Shown: positions 11,691-23,302, numbered from the stretch's first letter. The stretch is 64,000 nt of DNA from Ypsolopha sequella (GCA_934047225.1 OW203997.1:10650417-10714416), one strand, 5' to 3'. Translations and numbers: made by a program. The notes: generated by a model from the sequence alone, not told the origin.

Positions 11691-12060
11691 ATAGTAGTTT
11701 ATGCTACAAGGGCGAAAATGAATAAATTACGATTAAACGTAACCGAGTAATTTATTGCTCTAACGCCCGTATATCATTCTACGTTTTTCAATGCATGGTG
11801 TGCGGAAATAAAACAAATATAATCTTGTGAACTTTAAATTATGATTGGCTAAAAAGGACTGTATCCGAAGCCGTTAAACAGTGGAAAAATGTATAAAATT
11901 TATGGTACACAGGAAAGGCTGCAGGTTGGCCAACCATTGTAAGTAAATAAAAAAAAAAGATATATAATAATAATAATAAAGCCCTAAGGCAAAATAATCG
12001 ACTTTCTGTTCGGTTTTGAGGCATAAAAAGTGGGCCTTTACGAGCATTTGCATTGAAAAC
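11691..12060 (+). repeat. Repeat family B, copy 3
   Basis: It follows copy 2 head-to-tail without a spacer, starting ATAGTAGTTTATGCTACAAG. It lacks the GAGCGTAGCGAGTG core, going from AATTACGATT straight to AAACGTAACC, so an internal deletion of about 30 bp is likely. Confidence 0.7.
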
Positions 12061-12741
12061 AATTTTTCGATTCAGATATTCGTTTGAGAAATATTAAACT
12101 TTAAAGTGCTAATTTTTTTTAGAGTTAAGTGTCTCTTTCGGTGCAATGAAAACGGTTGTGAAAAATATAGTAGTACGTACAACGAAGGAAACCTATCACA
12201 GTTAAGTATGCTTTACAAATTAACGAGTAATATTCAACCAACTCAAAACGAACATTTCATACAAATTCCATTAGAAATGAAATTTTCGAGTAAATTGCAT
12301 AGTGCCCCTCTGTATTTTGTCTCTATGGACTAAGCGGGACATTTCTGTCGGACGTGGCCATTTAGCTGATTGGCGAGCAAATTACATTTAGTTTCTCATT
12401 TGATCCAATTTCATTGTCACAACACGATTTGAATTTTGATGGTAAGTTGGTAACGATGTGATACGTGTTTCGCATTTTTATGGCAAATTTGTACCTTATT
12501 TCCATCTTTGATTCTAAAAAGGTTGAATATAAAATCTTAATAACATTATTTTTCCAGTGTGTCTATATAAAAGTCTGCTTAGTTTGTTAAGGCAGTTCTT
12601 TGGTAAGAAGAATAAATTTTATCTTAGTATAAAATATAAAAATTGTTAACGAAGTTTGCATGACCAACGAGAACAAAGACTCGTAATTTAACTATGAATA
12701 TAATAAGAGAATTAAACTTCAAAACGGCAAATCTTACATAT
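12061..12741. other. No gene recognised
   Basis: A 75-aa plus frame at 12106-12333 (FRVKCLFRCNENGCEKYSST...) has no motif I recognise apart from two closely spaced Cys. I give it no call. Confidence 0.3.
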
Positions 12742-12904
12742 TGGTATCAATTCGGCATAACACATTTTAACTTATTTGATAGAACTAACCTTATTTTAAG
12801 CGTCCTGTCTTTTTCTTTCTTTATCGAAAAGACAAGGACAGAACGCTTTAAATCAAGTTTAGTCCTGTCAAATAAGTTAAGATGTGCTTCACCGAATCGG
12901 TACC
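12742..12904. mobile_element. Hairpin MITE family C, copy 3
   Basis: A near-perfect palindrome from GGTATCAATTCGGCATAACA to the inverse ending CACCGAATCGGTACC, with the central TTTCTTTATCGAAAAGAC. It is in the opposite orientation to copy 1 by its asymmetric loop. Confidence 0.8.
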
Positions 12905-12997
12905 AATATATATCTTACATACGAAAGTAACTGAATAGTAGAATAGTCATAGGTACTTAGTCATGTATTTGATAAATTGATGTGTTAAATTTAATAG

Positions 12998-13150
12998 CAT
13001 TTTGTGCAACTGTGACATAATGTGAGTCATTGGGATACGAGTGTCCCAATGTCTAATTATGTTCAGTTGCACAAAATACTTTATCTACGATCATGAAAAA
13101 AAAAAATCACGAAACATTTGAAAAAGAACACTCGTCATGATACTGTCGTG
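12998..13150 (+). repeat. Repeat family F, copy 2
   Basis: TTTTGTGCAACTGTGACATA and the inverse TATGTTCAGTTGCACAAAAT form a stem. The right part carries AACACTCGTCATGATACTGT, as at 5306-5515. It is a shorter version without the GAACGAACGAAG loop. Confidence 0.65.
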
Positions 13151-13226
13151 ATACTCGTCTGATGATAGATGCCTGAGACCAATCAGAAGCGAGAAGAATA
13201 CAGGAAGTAAGGCGATACGTAAAAGG

Positions 13227-13619
13227 TTTTTCAATGCATGTGCTCGTAAAGGCCCACTTTTTATGCATCAAAACCGAACAGAAAGTCGATTATTTTGCCC
13301 TAGGGCTTAATATATATATATATATTTTTAATTTATTTACAATGGTTGGCTAACCTGCAGCCTTTTCTGTGTACCAAAGACGTTATACTTTTTTTACACC
13401 GTTTAACGGCTATGGATACAGTCCTTTTGAGCCAATTATAATTTAAAGTTCACAAGATTATATTTGTTTTCATTTCCTCACACTATGCATTGAAAAATGT
13501 AGTATGATACACGGGCGTAAAAGCAATAAATTACTCGGTTACGTTTAAAACTCGCTACGCTCGTGTTTTAAATCGTCCTCGTAATTTATTCCTTTGCGCC
13601 CTTGTAGCATAAACTACTA
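13227..13619 (-). repeat. Repeat family B, copy 4
   Basis: A near full-length inverse copy from TCAATGCATGTGCTCGTAAA to CCTTGTAGCATAAACTACT. It contains a (TA)n run at 13310-13325 that differs between copies. Confidence 0.75.
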
Positions 13620-13925
13620 TAGCGTCCCTGTTACTCCATATGCGGAAAAACCCTCAGTGCGAGTGGGACGGATACGTGGAAAAGTAGCAAAAAGTCGGTT
13701 TTTTATTAATATATTATCAAAAACATTTACAAGGAGACTTTATAAATACATAATATCCACATTTTGAATGCGATTTAATAATGAAATTAGTTAGGATTTT
13801 AGAATTACATGAAAAAATAAAACAATTTAGAGGTCTTTTCGGAATTAAATTCTATCGAGAAAATTTCATCCAATCGCATTTTCCTTCAGTGAGAATCTTA
13901 ATCAAATTCTCAATAACATTTACCC
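13620..13925 (-). repeat. Repeat family A, copy 4 (partial)
   Basis: TGTTACTCCATATGCGG and CAGTGCGAGTGGGACGG are followed by AAATTCTATCGAGAAAATTT. This is the inverse of the right end of family A. Confidence 0.55.
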
Positions 13926-14024
13926 AAAAATTAAATACGTAGATGACGTTATAGTGGAGTACCTAAATGGATTCCAAAAACCCCATTTTTTTTGGTATCG
14001 ACTATGCGAATATATAGGTATACG

Positions 14025-14500
14025 CCAACTGCAGTTTGGACCTGTCTTTGAAGGCCTACTCCTCCCACATGGGTGATCCGAAAATTTTCATAAAAATATA
14101 TGATAGGCATTATAGAGTCAAAAATAAATTTTAAGTTTCATAAACTGTTTTTCTATTGTAAGTTTTGACAAAAAAAATCGAAAGTCATCGAAAGTTTCAC
14201 ATGATAAACACAAGAATTCTCTTACTCCTTCCAAACGCCTAAAGCGATTTTAATTATTATTTCACCAAATTATAGGAAAATTTTAGATCTAAAAAATTGA
14301 AGTTCAAAATTTTTTTTTCGTTCATGGCGTCCATGTGAAAAGTATTATTTTCTCCTATTTTGCGCTAGCTGGAGACGCAGTGGTTGTCGTAACAGCCACT
14401 TTTCAAGGCACGCTGAAATGAACATTATTTGAATGTCGTTTTCGTTGATATTTGTACCGACAGACATCGAGTTGCTTATTTAGCGTGGTCATACGCCTTA
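14025..14500 (+). repeat. Repeat family E, copy 1
   Basis: It starts TATACGCCAACTGCAGTTTG GACCTG, passes through GGCCTACTCCTCCCACA, GTGAAAAGTATTATTTTCTC and CTATTTTGCGC, and ends near GTCATACGCCTTA. The ends are weakly inverted (TACGCC...). The same blocks occur inverted at 51901-52630 and in part at 36985-37152. It is non-coding. Confidence 0.65.
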
Positions 14501-15100
14501 AGACAGCGTTGTGATTGGTTCCCTAGCGGTGTTGTCATAAATTTGGCAAATCACAGCGCAGAAATATTTTTTACGAAAGTATAATATGATTTCTAATTGT
14601 GATTATACCTTTTTTTATTATTTTGTCATTATTAGCTAATTTGATCAGAATTATAAAAATATTGAAATGACCTCGTAAGCGAATAAGCTGCTATTATTGA
14701 CAAATTATTAATATTATTATGGTAACTATGGCCGCCATTAATTATTTTTTCTGTGTTAGAGTAAAGAGATGACTTAAGAAGTATCTAACTGAATAATTAA
14801 CGGTTTTATATCTGATACAAGCCGCAGTTTTTTTATTAGCCTTATGTTTTAGTTCTAGGTTCTGCCCGCGGCTTCCCCCGCGTGGCCTACAGGAAACAAA
14901 TGACATATTTTTTCAGATACAAACATTAAAATCGCTCTCCCTCCCTCTCAATTGAATATTCAAACTGACAATATCCCAAACAAAGCTAGCGAGGCCGAAA
15001 AACGAGCATGCGAGGACGGAGAACTCCCGGCTTCCTCGACGCTGCGCTGTGAAGAACTTTATAAACTAAAGTCGCAAAATTACTCACTAAACAAATAGAT
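14501..15100. other. No gene; degenerate LINE/SINE block at 14858-14900
   Basis: TTCTGCCCGCGGCTTCCCCC GCGTGG resembles the CCCGCGGCTTCGCCCGCGTGG block common in lepidopteran retroposons. A second version is TTTTCCCGCGGTTTTGCCCG at 51556. Nothing else was recognised. Confidence 0.4.
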
Positions 15101-17734
15101 TTAGATGTTAGTGTGTAAAGTATTAAAGTAGGTAAGTGCCTTGCCCCCCGCGTTTATTCAACTCTGCCCCGTTTTCAGCTTGGGCGTTATTTTATTAACA
15201 TCCCTTATAGCCTATATGTTGAATAGGGTCACTACGATGATAATAAAAAATACGCATTCAATTCTGTTCACTGATTTCGGAGATGTGCGTGAACAAACAA
15301 ACAATCAGACAAACAGACAGACGGAAAAGAATTCAAAAAATCGCTGATTTGTGTTCTATAACTCTTCTTTGTTTTGAGTGACCCTTTCTATTTTTTTTAC
15401 TTTTCTTTAAGAGAGAGCTTTCCTTTTTCAACAGTTTTTGAACGATTGTACTGAATCTACCACACACGCAATCAATATGAAACTTATATAATATGTCTTT
15501 CAAACCTTTATCTTAACGTTGTAGCGTTACCTAATTGGAAAACTTTCGCTCGATAGATTTTATTTTTGAAAATAGTCTCTTTTTGAGTTTTTTTTTGGTT
15601 TTGCGTTTAATTCATTTGATTTTTATGCGTCATATTTTTATTATCAATACGAAAATCTTGTTTATTAACCAATGTAAGTTGCAAAATGACTTAAATGCAA
15701 TATTGTAATTTTAGTCGATTTTAATCTTAAAATTAAACTCGTTCTGAACCGTTTCGCGCGCATTTTGGCGCACGCGATTTTCAACTTTATGAAAGTCAAT
15801 CTATGGGTTATAATCGCAAAGCGGCTGTGCGCCTAAGGAAGACCTCGTCTTAATGTACAGGCACACCGGGTCCTATGATATAAATGATTTTCATAGAAAT
15901 GCTTGTAAGACATTTTACTGATAGTGTAGCGATATAATATTATGGCCCGGTTCCTGGGAATGGTTATTCACTCTTTGTAGGTTGAGAACTAACAAGCTGA
16001 CGTGGATGACCTTTTGAAAGGCTGCAAACTTACTGAGAATAATTATGAAAATTTAACCTTTGAATTGTGTTTGTAATGTTCAACTTTAAAAAGGTGCCTG
16101 AAAAATTATCTGTGACCAATTATGAGACATTTTTACATGACTGCCCAAAAAAAGAGTGTTATGTGGACAGACAGACAGACAAACGGACATGGCAAAGACA
16201 CTGTTGATTAAGGAACCCTAATAAAAAAGGATTCCTTTTTATACAAAATTAACATAAAACATTTGACATCTAAAACAAAACATTGATCAAAGAAAACTGA
16301 TAGTATAATATCAGCCTAAGCAGTGACGACCATTTTAGTTTGTACGTTTGCTTACTTCAAAATCAGAATCAGAACTTCATATCCATGTATGGAAGTGAAC
16401 ATGCAGTGAGCATTACTAAAAATGGCTCTTGATGACTATTTATTATTAAAAAAAAAAAAACCTTGAGACACTTGAATAATAGACAGGATATGTTTGTAAG
16501 TGGCGTTGGATGTTGGAGATAATCTGTGGAGTTAATTTATAAACATAAAATTAATTCTCTGGAATAATTATTTGATGTTCAATTTTCGTTTAAATTTGCG
16601 TTGTATGATGTTACGTTTTTGCAAACCCAAAACAGTAAGAAGGGCCGTTTAGACATGCCATACAGATCTGACGTTTCTGAAACGCAGAACATTTTGATTT
16701 CATAAATCAATTATTTAGCTATTAAGCGATCACTTATTCAAACCCATATTGTTAAAAACCGTTCATCATTGTGACAATCCAAGGAATCGAAATTCATAAT
16801 TTTTTTTGCCATTTAGGCATTTGTGTGAGTGGTAAGCGCACACAAAGGTGTGTAGAGCGCCATCTCACTCTTGCCCGTGAATTTTGTCCCTTTCTAGCTT
16901 TTCGATTTTATATTATGTGTATATATCACAGTGTAACTGAACAAAAAATAAGCCGAACAGTGACAATAATAGTAAACAAGTCGGAGACAAGACTGAGGGC
17001 AGAATTTTTTTTCACAAATGGAGCACCTCGCAAAGGCTAGTTCTATTCGTATATATAAAAAATAAGAATCGTTTAAAATAGCAAGAATAAAAACATATTT
17101 TCTATTTACATTTCCTGAATGTTCTTTACAGAATATTGCGTCGTTACACTTGCTCCAGTTTATGTATCAATATTCAATCTTGATACTCAACGAAATACTA
17201 TCTTGATGTCATAAAACTTTGTAGCGGAATATGAGCATCACGCCGTCGTACAAAGGATGTATCGACTCTCAAATGGAATTTACCATAGACAGTTTTTACA
17301 TGCATATAGACTCACATATGGTGAAACATAAGTTAATATTAATTTTGGACCATGATTTTTTGGTAAAGTGCTATAGGCTTTCCTAAAAATACGAGTACAT
17401 ACAAATAAAATATTGTGAGGTGATTAAGCACACTGTGTCTTATCAAAGAGATTAGCATTGCGGCATCCATCCGGGTTTCCCCGAATTTGTCATGATTTGG
17501 AGGGCGTCCGGGGAGCATCCGGGCGGGCTTTTACATACTGTCAAGGTTTCGAATTGTGTTGATTTTTATATGAGGGTGCGTTTTTATGTTCGCGGAATGG
17601 TGGGGTTTGAGAGGGGTGAAGGGTTGGAGGATAATACCTGAACGTGTTGAGCGTACCGAGTTTTATTACAATCGGCTCATTGGTCTCTGAACTATCATCA
17701 ACAAAGCAACTTCATCGTGGAGACAGCGTTCACA
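15101..17734. other. Spacer with fragments of dispersed repeats
   Basis: GAACAAACAAACAATCAGAC followed by AAACAGACAGACGG at 15290-15330, and GACAGACAGACAGACAAACG with AAGGAACCCTAATAAAAAAG at 16165-16230, are tails of the GGGTTCCGTAC lepidopteran repeat. A weak family A block (CTTTCGCTCGATAGATTTT) lies at 15545. An 89-aa frame at 16771-17040 has no recognisable motif. No gene is supported. Confidence 0.4.
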
Positions 17735-17862
17735 ATGGAGAAAATCGAGCGCTGCGTCGTTATAAAATTCCTTACCAAGCAATGAAAAAATGTGCTAATC
17801 ATTACTAGGTATATTATGAATCTGACTCTAAACAACACTCTATGCAGTGGCATGAAAAAGGC
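17735..17862 (+). pseudogene. Mariner transposase relic, left piece
   Basis: An ATG at 17735 begins MEKIERCVVIKFLTKQ and stops at once (TGA, 17783-17785). From memory this matches the N-terminus of mariner transposases (MEKIEQRVVIKFL...). A second mariner-like piece, ESDSKQHSMQWHEKG, follows at 17818-17862, directly before a TTAA. Most of the N-terminal half is missing, so an internal deletion preceded or accompanied decay. The remainder resumes at 18467 beyond a 599-bp insertion. Confidence 0.75.
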
Positions 17863-17866
17863 TTAA

Positions 17867-18465
17867 CACTAGAGTGGACGCGTGGGCTACAGGTGTAGAC
17901 CAGGGTATATTATTGGTGCTTCTTTCTCAAACGCGTCACACTACTGCGCTATTCTTCCGTGTATTCCTCTACTATGGACCCCCGCGTCGCTCAGTAGCGT
18001 GTCGCTACCCTCAGCACACGGACTTCAGAACAGAACGATTAATAAAGTGAATGGGCTGCGTATGTAGCCCGCGCGACCGTTCAAGGAATGTGATAAATCC
18101 CTATTATTTATGCAAAAATTGTACTAATATTTTAAGAGTACTTCATTTTCGTGTAATTTTTGCATGTTACATACCGTTTCATAACAAATATACTTAGTAT
18201 TAATATCTTTTTAGGAAATCATGGCGGCGTCTGCGTCTCATGTTGATTATTCCAAGTATTCTATTGTTTCGTTAAAAAGTACCTAAAAAATTCATGTTTT
18301 TTATTTTATCATTATTAAACGATAAAAATAAAGAAGATTATTCATTAAATTAAAAACATTTTCATTCTACCTAAAGATGACCCACAATATTTGCATTCAA
18401 AATGGGCTACACATGTAACCCGCGCGACCGTTTCAGGAGTCAATTTGGGCGCGCCTACTCTAGTG
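17867..18465. mobile_element. piggyBac-like non-autonomous element in mariner
   Basis: The element is flanked by TTAA on both sides (17863-17866 and 18466-18469). Its terminal inverted repeats are CACTAGAGTGGACGCG on the left and the inverse of GCGCCTACTCTAGTG on the right. Subterminal blocks GGGCTRCRYATGTARCCCGC and GCGCGACCGTT occur near both ends (about 18051-18080 and 18402-18432). TTAA target duplication is the hallmark of piggyBac (and Kolobok) elements. A short frame MAASASHVDYSKYSIVSLKS near 18222 could be the start of a lost transposase. The superfamily is inferred from target site and ends only. Confidence 0.7.
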
Positions 18466-18466
18466 T

Positions 18467-18620
18467 TAAGAAGTTCAAGGTGTCGCAGTCGGCCGGAACA
18501 CTAATGGCGACTGTTTTCTGGGACACCGAAGGAATCCTGCTGATCGATTATAAGGACAAGGTCATTCATATTTATATAACCGGAGAGTACTATGCGTCAA
18601 TTCTGGAGCATTTGAGGGAT
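18467..18620 (+). pseudogene. Mariner transposase relic, right piece
   Basis: The translation KKFKVSQSAGTLMATVFWDT continues EGILLIDYKDK and YYASILEHLRDL. This is the mariner segment around the second catalytic Asp: VFWD and the ID-Y block are visible. Removing the inserted element and one TTAA joins this to the left piece, with a one-base frame slip at the junction. Downstream the similarity ends abruptly at LTDAG, where a different repeat begins. It is broken and cannot encode an active enzyme. Confidence 0.85.
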
Positions 18621-18624
18621 TTGA

Positions 18625-18662
18625 CTGATGCCGGCCCCAAAGTGGGCCGAAATATATCTCGT
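18625..18662 (+). repeat. CTGATGCC...CGAAATATATCT stem-loop, copy 1
   Basis: CTGATGCCGGCCCCAAAGTG then GGCCGAAATATATCTC forms a GC-rich stem (GGCCC/GGGCC) between CTGATG and CGAAA. Similar motifs occur at 35396, 62223 and twice near 63723-63886. The layout recalls a hammerhead ribozyme core (CTGANGA, stem II, GAAA), but the A at core position 9 is C here. Confidence 0.5.
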
Positions 18663-18933
18663 AAATATTTAAAATTGTTATTTTTATTGTGTCTATAATT
18701 AATAAACTAAATGAAAGGCTTGTCATAGCAAAATATAAATATTTATTTCAAGTAAACATGAAAAAAGAGCTTCGTGGCAAAAAATCTAGGAATTAAGAAG
18801 TAAAGGAGTTACAGTGTCAGAGTATTTTGAGGAAAAAAAAAATTTTTTTTTTTTGGGTGGTACGCTTAAGCATACCTAAGTGATCTGAAAATTGTATTAG
18901 GCTAGAATGTGAATATATAGAAACATAAAAGTA

Positions 18934-19337
18934 GTTTTCAATGCATGTGCTCGTAAAGGCTCACTTTTTATGCATCAAAACCGAACAGAAAGTCGATTAT
19001 TTTGCCCTAGGGCTTTATTATTATTATTTTTTTTATTTGTTTGCAATGGTTGGCTAACCTGCAGCCTTTCCTGTGTACCATGCTGTGTACCATATATGTT
19101 ATACTTTTTTTTCCACTGTTTAACGGCTCTGGATACAATCCTTTTGAGCCAATTACAATTTAAAGTTCACAAAATTATATTTGTTTTATTTCCTCACACT
19201 ATGCATTGAAAAACGTAGTATGATACACGGGCGTAAATGCAATAAATTACTCGGTTACGTTTAAAACACTCGCTACGCTCGTGTTTTAAATCGTCCTCGT
19301 AATTTATTCCTTTGCGCCCTTGTAGCATAAACTACTA
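18934..19337 (-). repeat. Repeat family B, copy 5
   Basis: A full-length inverse copy, from TTTTCAATGCATGTGCTCGT to TTGTAGCATAAACTACTA. It abuts copy 6 head-to-head at about 19337. Confidence 0.75.
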
Positions 19338-19745
19338 TTATGCTACAAGGGCGAAAACGAATAAAGTGTTTTAGACGTAACCGAGTAATTAATTGCTCTT
19401 ACGCCCGTGTATCATACTACGTTTTTCAATGCATAGTGTGAGGAAATAAAACAAATATAATCTTGTGAACTTTAAATTATGATTGGTTTAAAAGGACTGT
19501 ATCCAGAGCCGTTAAACAGTGGAAAAAGAAGTATAACATTTATGTTGGTACACAGGAAAGGCTGCAGGTTAGCAAACCATTGTAAATAAATAAAAAAAAA
19601 AAATTATAATAAAGCCCTAGGGCAAAATAATCGACTTCTGTTCGGTTTTGATGCATAAAAGTGGGCCTTTATGAGCACTCGCTACGCTCGTGTTTTAAAT
19701 CGTCCTCGTGATTTATTCCTTTGCGCCCTTGTAGCATAAACTACT
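19338..19745 (+). repeat. Repeat family B, copy 6 plus inverted end
   Basis: A plus-strand copy from TATGCTACAAGGGCGAAAAC to GTGGGCCTTTATGAGCAC, immediately followed (19676-19745) by a short inverse piece CTCGCTACGCTCGTGTTTTA ending in AAACTACTA. With copy 5, the unit makes a large imperfect palindrome. Confidence 0.7.
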
Positions 19746-19846
19746 ATAATGAGAACCTAAACACTTCAAACCATAGGATTAGATTAAAAACGTAAAAATT
19801 TATTGGTCCCAAAAATATTCATTGATTCGATTGAAATACATAAAAA

Positions 19847-20131
19847 CCGGCCAAGTGCGAGTTGGACTCGCGCACCAAGGGTTCCATACCATTATCTATA
19901 AAAACGGCAAAAAAACATGTCCGTTGTATGGGAGCACCCTTAAATATTTATTTTATTCTGTTTTTTAGTATTTGTTGTTATAGCGGTAAGAGAAGTACAT
20001 TATCTGTGAAAATTTCAACTGTCTAACTATCACTGTTCATGAGATACAGCCTGGTGACAGACGGACAGACGGACAGCGGAGTCTTAATAATAGGGTCCCG
20101 TTGGTTACCCTTTGGGTACGGAACCCTAAAA
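19847..20131 (+). mobile_element. Lepidopteran GGGTTCCGTAC repeat, full copy
   Basis: It starts AACCGGCCAAGTGCGAGTTG GACTCGCGCACCAAGGGTTCC and ends TTTGGGTACGGAACCCTA. A GACAGACGGACAGACGGACAG tract precedes the right end. The terminal GGGTTCC / GGAACCC blocks are inverted. This dispersed family is well known in Lepidoptera. It is non-coding. Confidence 0.8.
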
Positions 20132-21643
20132 CTAAGACGCGGGTTGTAAATAAGGTAAACGTCAGCAGAAAGAACAATATAGGTATGGAAATTTCATTCA
20201 TTTTCTTTTCATTTATTTTCTACATCTACAAATTTATGGTTTACAATAAAATGGAACATTTATCTGTAAAATTTTTACACAAAAGTAGTGACCTGTGTTT
20301 GTCTAGGTTCTTTATTCCACCTCCATAGAATTTACGTATGTAAGTAAAGAGAGGAAATTTGATTTAGTTATCAGTCCCTTCCAGTTTATGGACGGCATTG
20401 TCAGAGTAGATTTCAATGAGGATAAGAAGGTTAGAGCCCGAAAAGGTATGAAGCGTCCCTGATTGCTTTTGAAATAACGATGTTTTTAATAAAAGGATGC
20501 GGTAAATTTAATTTTCCGCCGCTTTGCAGATTTATTTTTTATATTTTGTAGCCAGCTTCCTGCTCGCCAAGATATTTTCGTTTTATCAGAAGCTCGTTCT
20601 TCTAAAAACATTGTTGAAAGTGCTGAAAGTGCGCCTTAAGATCGAGCATTTTTGTAAAATGGCTCCTTTTCATTTATATTTGTCGAAAATTTATTGTGTT
20701 TTAAGGTTTCTCCCAACGCCAACGACCTTGAATTGAGTAACTTTATAACAATTTTTTACGGTAACTATAGAATTTTTCAATAGGAGAAAAATACATAGTA
20801 ATCTACACGATACAAATAGTGATGTGGTTTTTTCTGAATTTTTATTTTAATATACAGAAGTGAGGCAAAAAAAATTCTAAGTTTACCCTTATTTCTCGAA
20901 TTGTTGTCCACTTGTAACAATATAACTGCTACAGTTTTTATCGAAACAGTATAAAAAATCATAAACTTTTAGACAAAATAATATTAAATGATATGGTTTT
21001 CTCAGTTCTTGGAAATACATTTTATTTTAGATCAAATAAATTAAAAACACACTATTTTCGCACTTGTCAGCCGCAGCGACTGACGTAACAGCCATGTTGC
21101 TGTGCGAGCTGATAAGAACTTTATTTTAATATGGTTTTGTTCGAAATTTCAACCACCATGAATCGAGTTGCTAATTTTTCCGACGGAGCCACCTTAATAG
21201 TAAATCGTCTATTTTATGCTGTAGAATGCAACAACGTTTTTAAATTATTACTTAGAAGACAAATTAGCGATATTCTGCGGCTTTCTTTTATTACTACTTG
21301 TAAATTTGTGTTCGGTCTGTATGCTTCGGAAGGCACGTTAAGGGGCTGCGCAATGCTAAAATTCAGTCCTGCTCTAACGCTTTTGCTTTTTAGAGCAAAA
21401 ATGGACGTTTGCTCATATTGTCATAAGTAAGTAAGTATCTATAAAGATACCTACCTAGTTACGTTTGTGTGTATTCCATTATTTTACGAATTTGTCGCAA
21501 AGCATTTCGATATCATAAGGCATTATCAATATTTATTTAGACTACCTGTACATCTAATTTTCTATATGCTTGCATAAGACGGGAATGACGGTGTACGTAA
21601 AAACCCTTACAGGTTTCTTATTATCAAATAAATAAATAAAAAA
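20132..21643. other. No gene recognised
   Basis: Frames at 20524-20736 and 21131-21430 lack known motifs. The stretch CGTAACAGCCATGTTGCTGT at 21085 and GAATCGAGTTGCTAATTTTTC at 21160 resemble the end of family E. The 21330-21395 stretch (CTAAAATTCAGTCCTGCTCT AACGCTTTTG) recurs inverted next to family H at 36640-36680. So this region is worn repeat DNA. Confidence 0.4.
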
Positions 21644-21735
21644 TATAAAAAAAACTGTCTATCCTGCTCTAATCAGATGTTACGCACGTAAAACTTCAGA
21701 CATTTTGAAATCGCGGCTACATTAAGACATTAACT
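21644..21735 (-). repeat. Repeat family H, copy 2
   Basis: ACTGTCTATCCTGCTCTAAT CAGATG and TTTTGAAATCGCGGCTACAT TAAGACATT are the inverse of the blocks at 11276 and 36554. Confidence 0.6.
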
Positions 21736-22670
21736 TTAATGTTTTCATGTAATAAAGATGTTTTTTTATAAGTATTCGCGTGTGTTGGTTTCGTTTCAAT
21801 CGGTTTTGAAATATGGAAACTAAATCGCTTTTTTCGTGAAATTCATGCTTTTGTAAAAGTGTTGTAATTAAAAGAACATTGAAAGTATGTTTATTTAAAA
21901 ATTGTAATTAATAATTGTCTTGAGATAAAAAACACGCCATATATTTTTTTTATTTTTACCATCTACATTGACGGAACTGAATGCAATGCAAAACTGATGT
22001 TTAGCATTGTGGAGCCCCTTAAGGTGTTAGTCCATTTGTGCCAGAAGTACGGCGATAGAGCTTGCCACCCACCACGTTTGGCACATAATAATCTTCGGGA
22101 AAAAGCGGGTGTACCATGTGTGGAAATTGACGATGTGTTAATGTTTGTTTTATTTTTGTTTATTTTCACGTTTGTGACTACGGACGACGTGATGTCGTAG
22201 CAAATACGGGCAACATAATTTTTGCAAAGCGAAGCATTTTATTGATGTTCCTGCCTGTCCAGTTTCAAAGCCTTGTTGCTTGCATGTGACGATCTCAGTT
22301 AGCCCCACCTTTTATTTTGTTGACCAATGAATGTGTATGAGAGACACTTTTTATGGCGTTTTCGGGTTCATCAGACATCATTGTTCACTTTTTGTGTTTA
22401 ATGTAATATCAAGTACATACATAATTTTGGTTAATTAGTACCATCTTTTGTTGGTTGTTCTGTGAATGACTGTTGGCAGACAAAAACTGGCAAGACGGGG
22501 CGAAAGATGCCGCGAACTAGAGGACACAAAACTAGCTCATAAGATGGACAGGCCGGAATCTTGTCGACTGTACGCATTAACGACACAACCAAGTATCGTC
22601 GATGTATATACATGACATGGCGGGATTGCGGGCAAGTACCATAGCTTAGACTGTTAGCCCCCAAAAAAGG
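21736..22670. other. No gene recognised
   Basis: Overlapping frames on both strands at 21963-22200 and a minus frame at 22431-22673 have no recognisable sequence. No repeat shared with the rest of the window was noticed. Confidence 0.35.
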
Positions 22671-23302
22671 CATCAGTTTAGTTTTCCGGAAGAAAGGATG
22701 CCACTTGCCACAATTGTTTATTTGACCAATATCTATCGATAAAGATCGGTAGCCTTCGGGAGCCTCTTCAATTTGGGGGGGGAAGGGGGTTCAAAGATGC
22801 ACTGCGCCAAGCGTCATTTAAAAAAATTAAACTGTCTGAGTTTGTCAACTACATCAAGATGGGTGTCTTTTTCAGGTAAATTAAGGACGTAGAATTCATT
22901 TCTGGCATAAAAAATTGTGATATTTTAAGTAGTTTCTTGAAAATTTTTACATAGATTAAAATTTTATGAAATACTTTTTACTTTCAGGCGCCACCAAAAA
23001 AAAACCTCAGGTTTTTTTAAGTAACAAAAAATACGTTACGAAAGCCTATTTTATGCAGATAAATAAAAATATAAGTTTTATTGGATTTTAAAGGAAAAAA
23101 CCATAAAAAAAAATAAAACAATGTCGGTGAGCTCTTATTTTACTACTACTTATTAACTAACCTGATAAAAGTATATTTATGTATAGTGTATTTATAAAAG
23201 TATATATATGCATAAAAACTATAAACACGTAAAAATGCTTTTCTATGGTTCTAAAAGAGTATTAACTATTTAATTATCATTTTCATTTTTTGCAGCTTCT
23301 AC
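22671..23302 (+). repeat. Left arm of fold-back
   Basis: It runs from CAGTTTAGTTTTCCGGAAGA to TTTTTTGCAGCTTCTAC. It differs from the right arm by scattered substitutions only, such as CGCC/GCGC at the poly-A block and GCAGCTT/GTAGCTT at the inner edge. Confidence 0.85.

Noticed and set aside
11474..12062. Similar 60-70-aa minus-strand proteins at 11474 and 11839
   Set aside because: They are frames inside head-to-tail copies of repeat family B and shift between copies.
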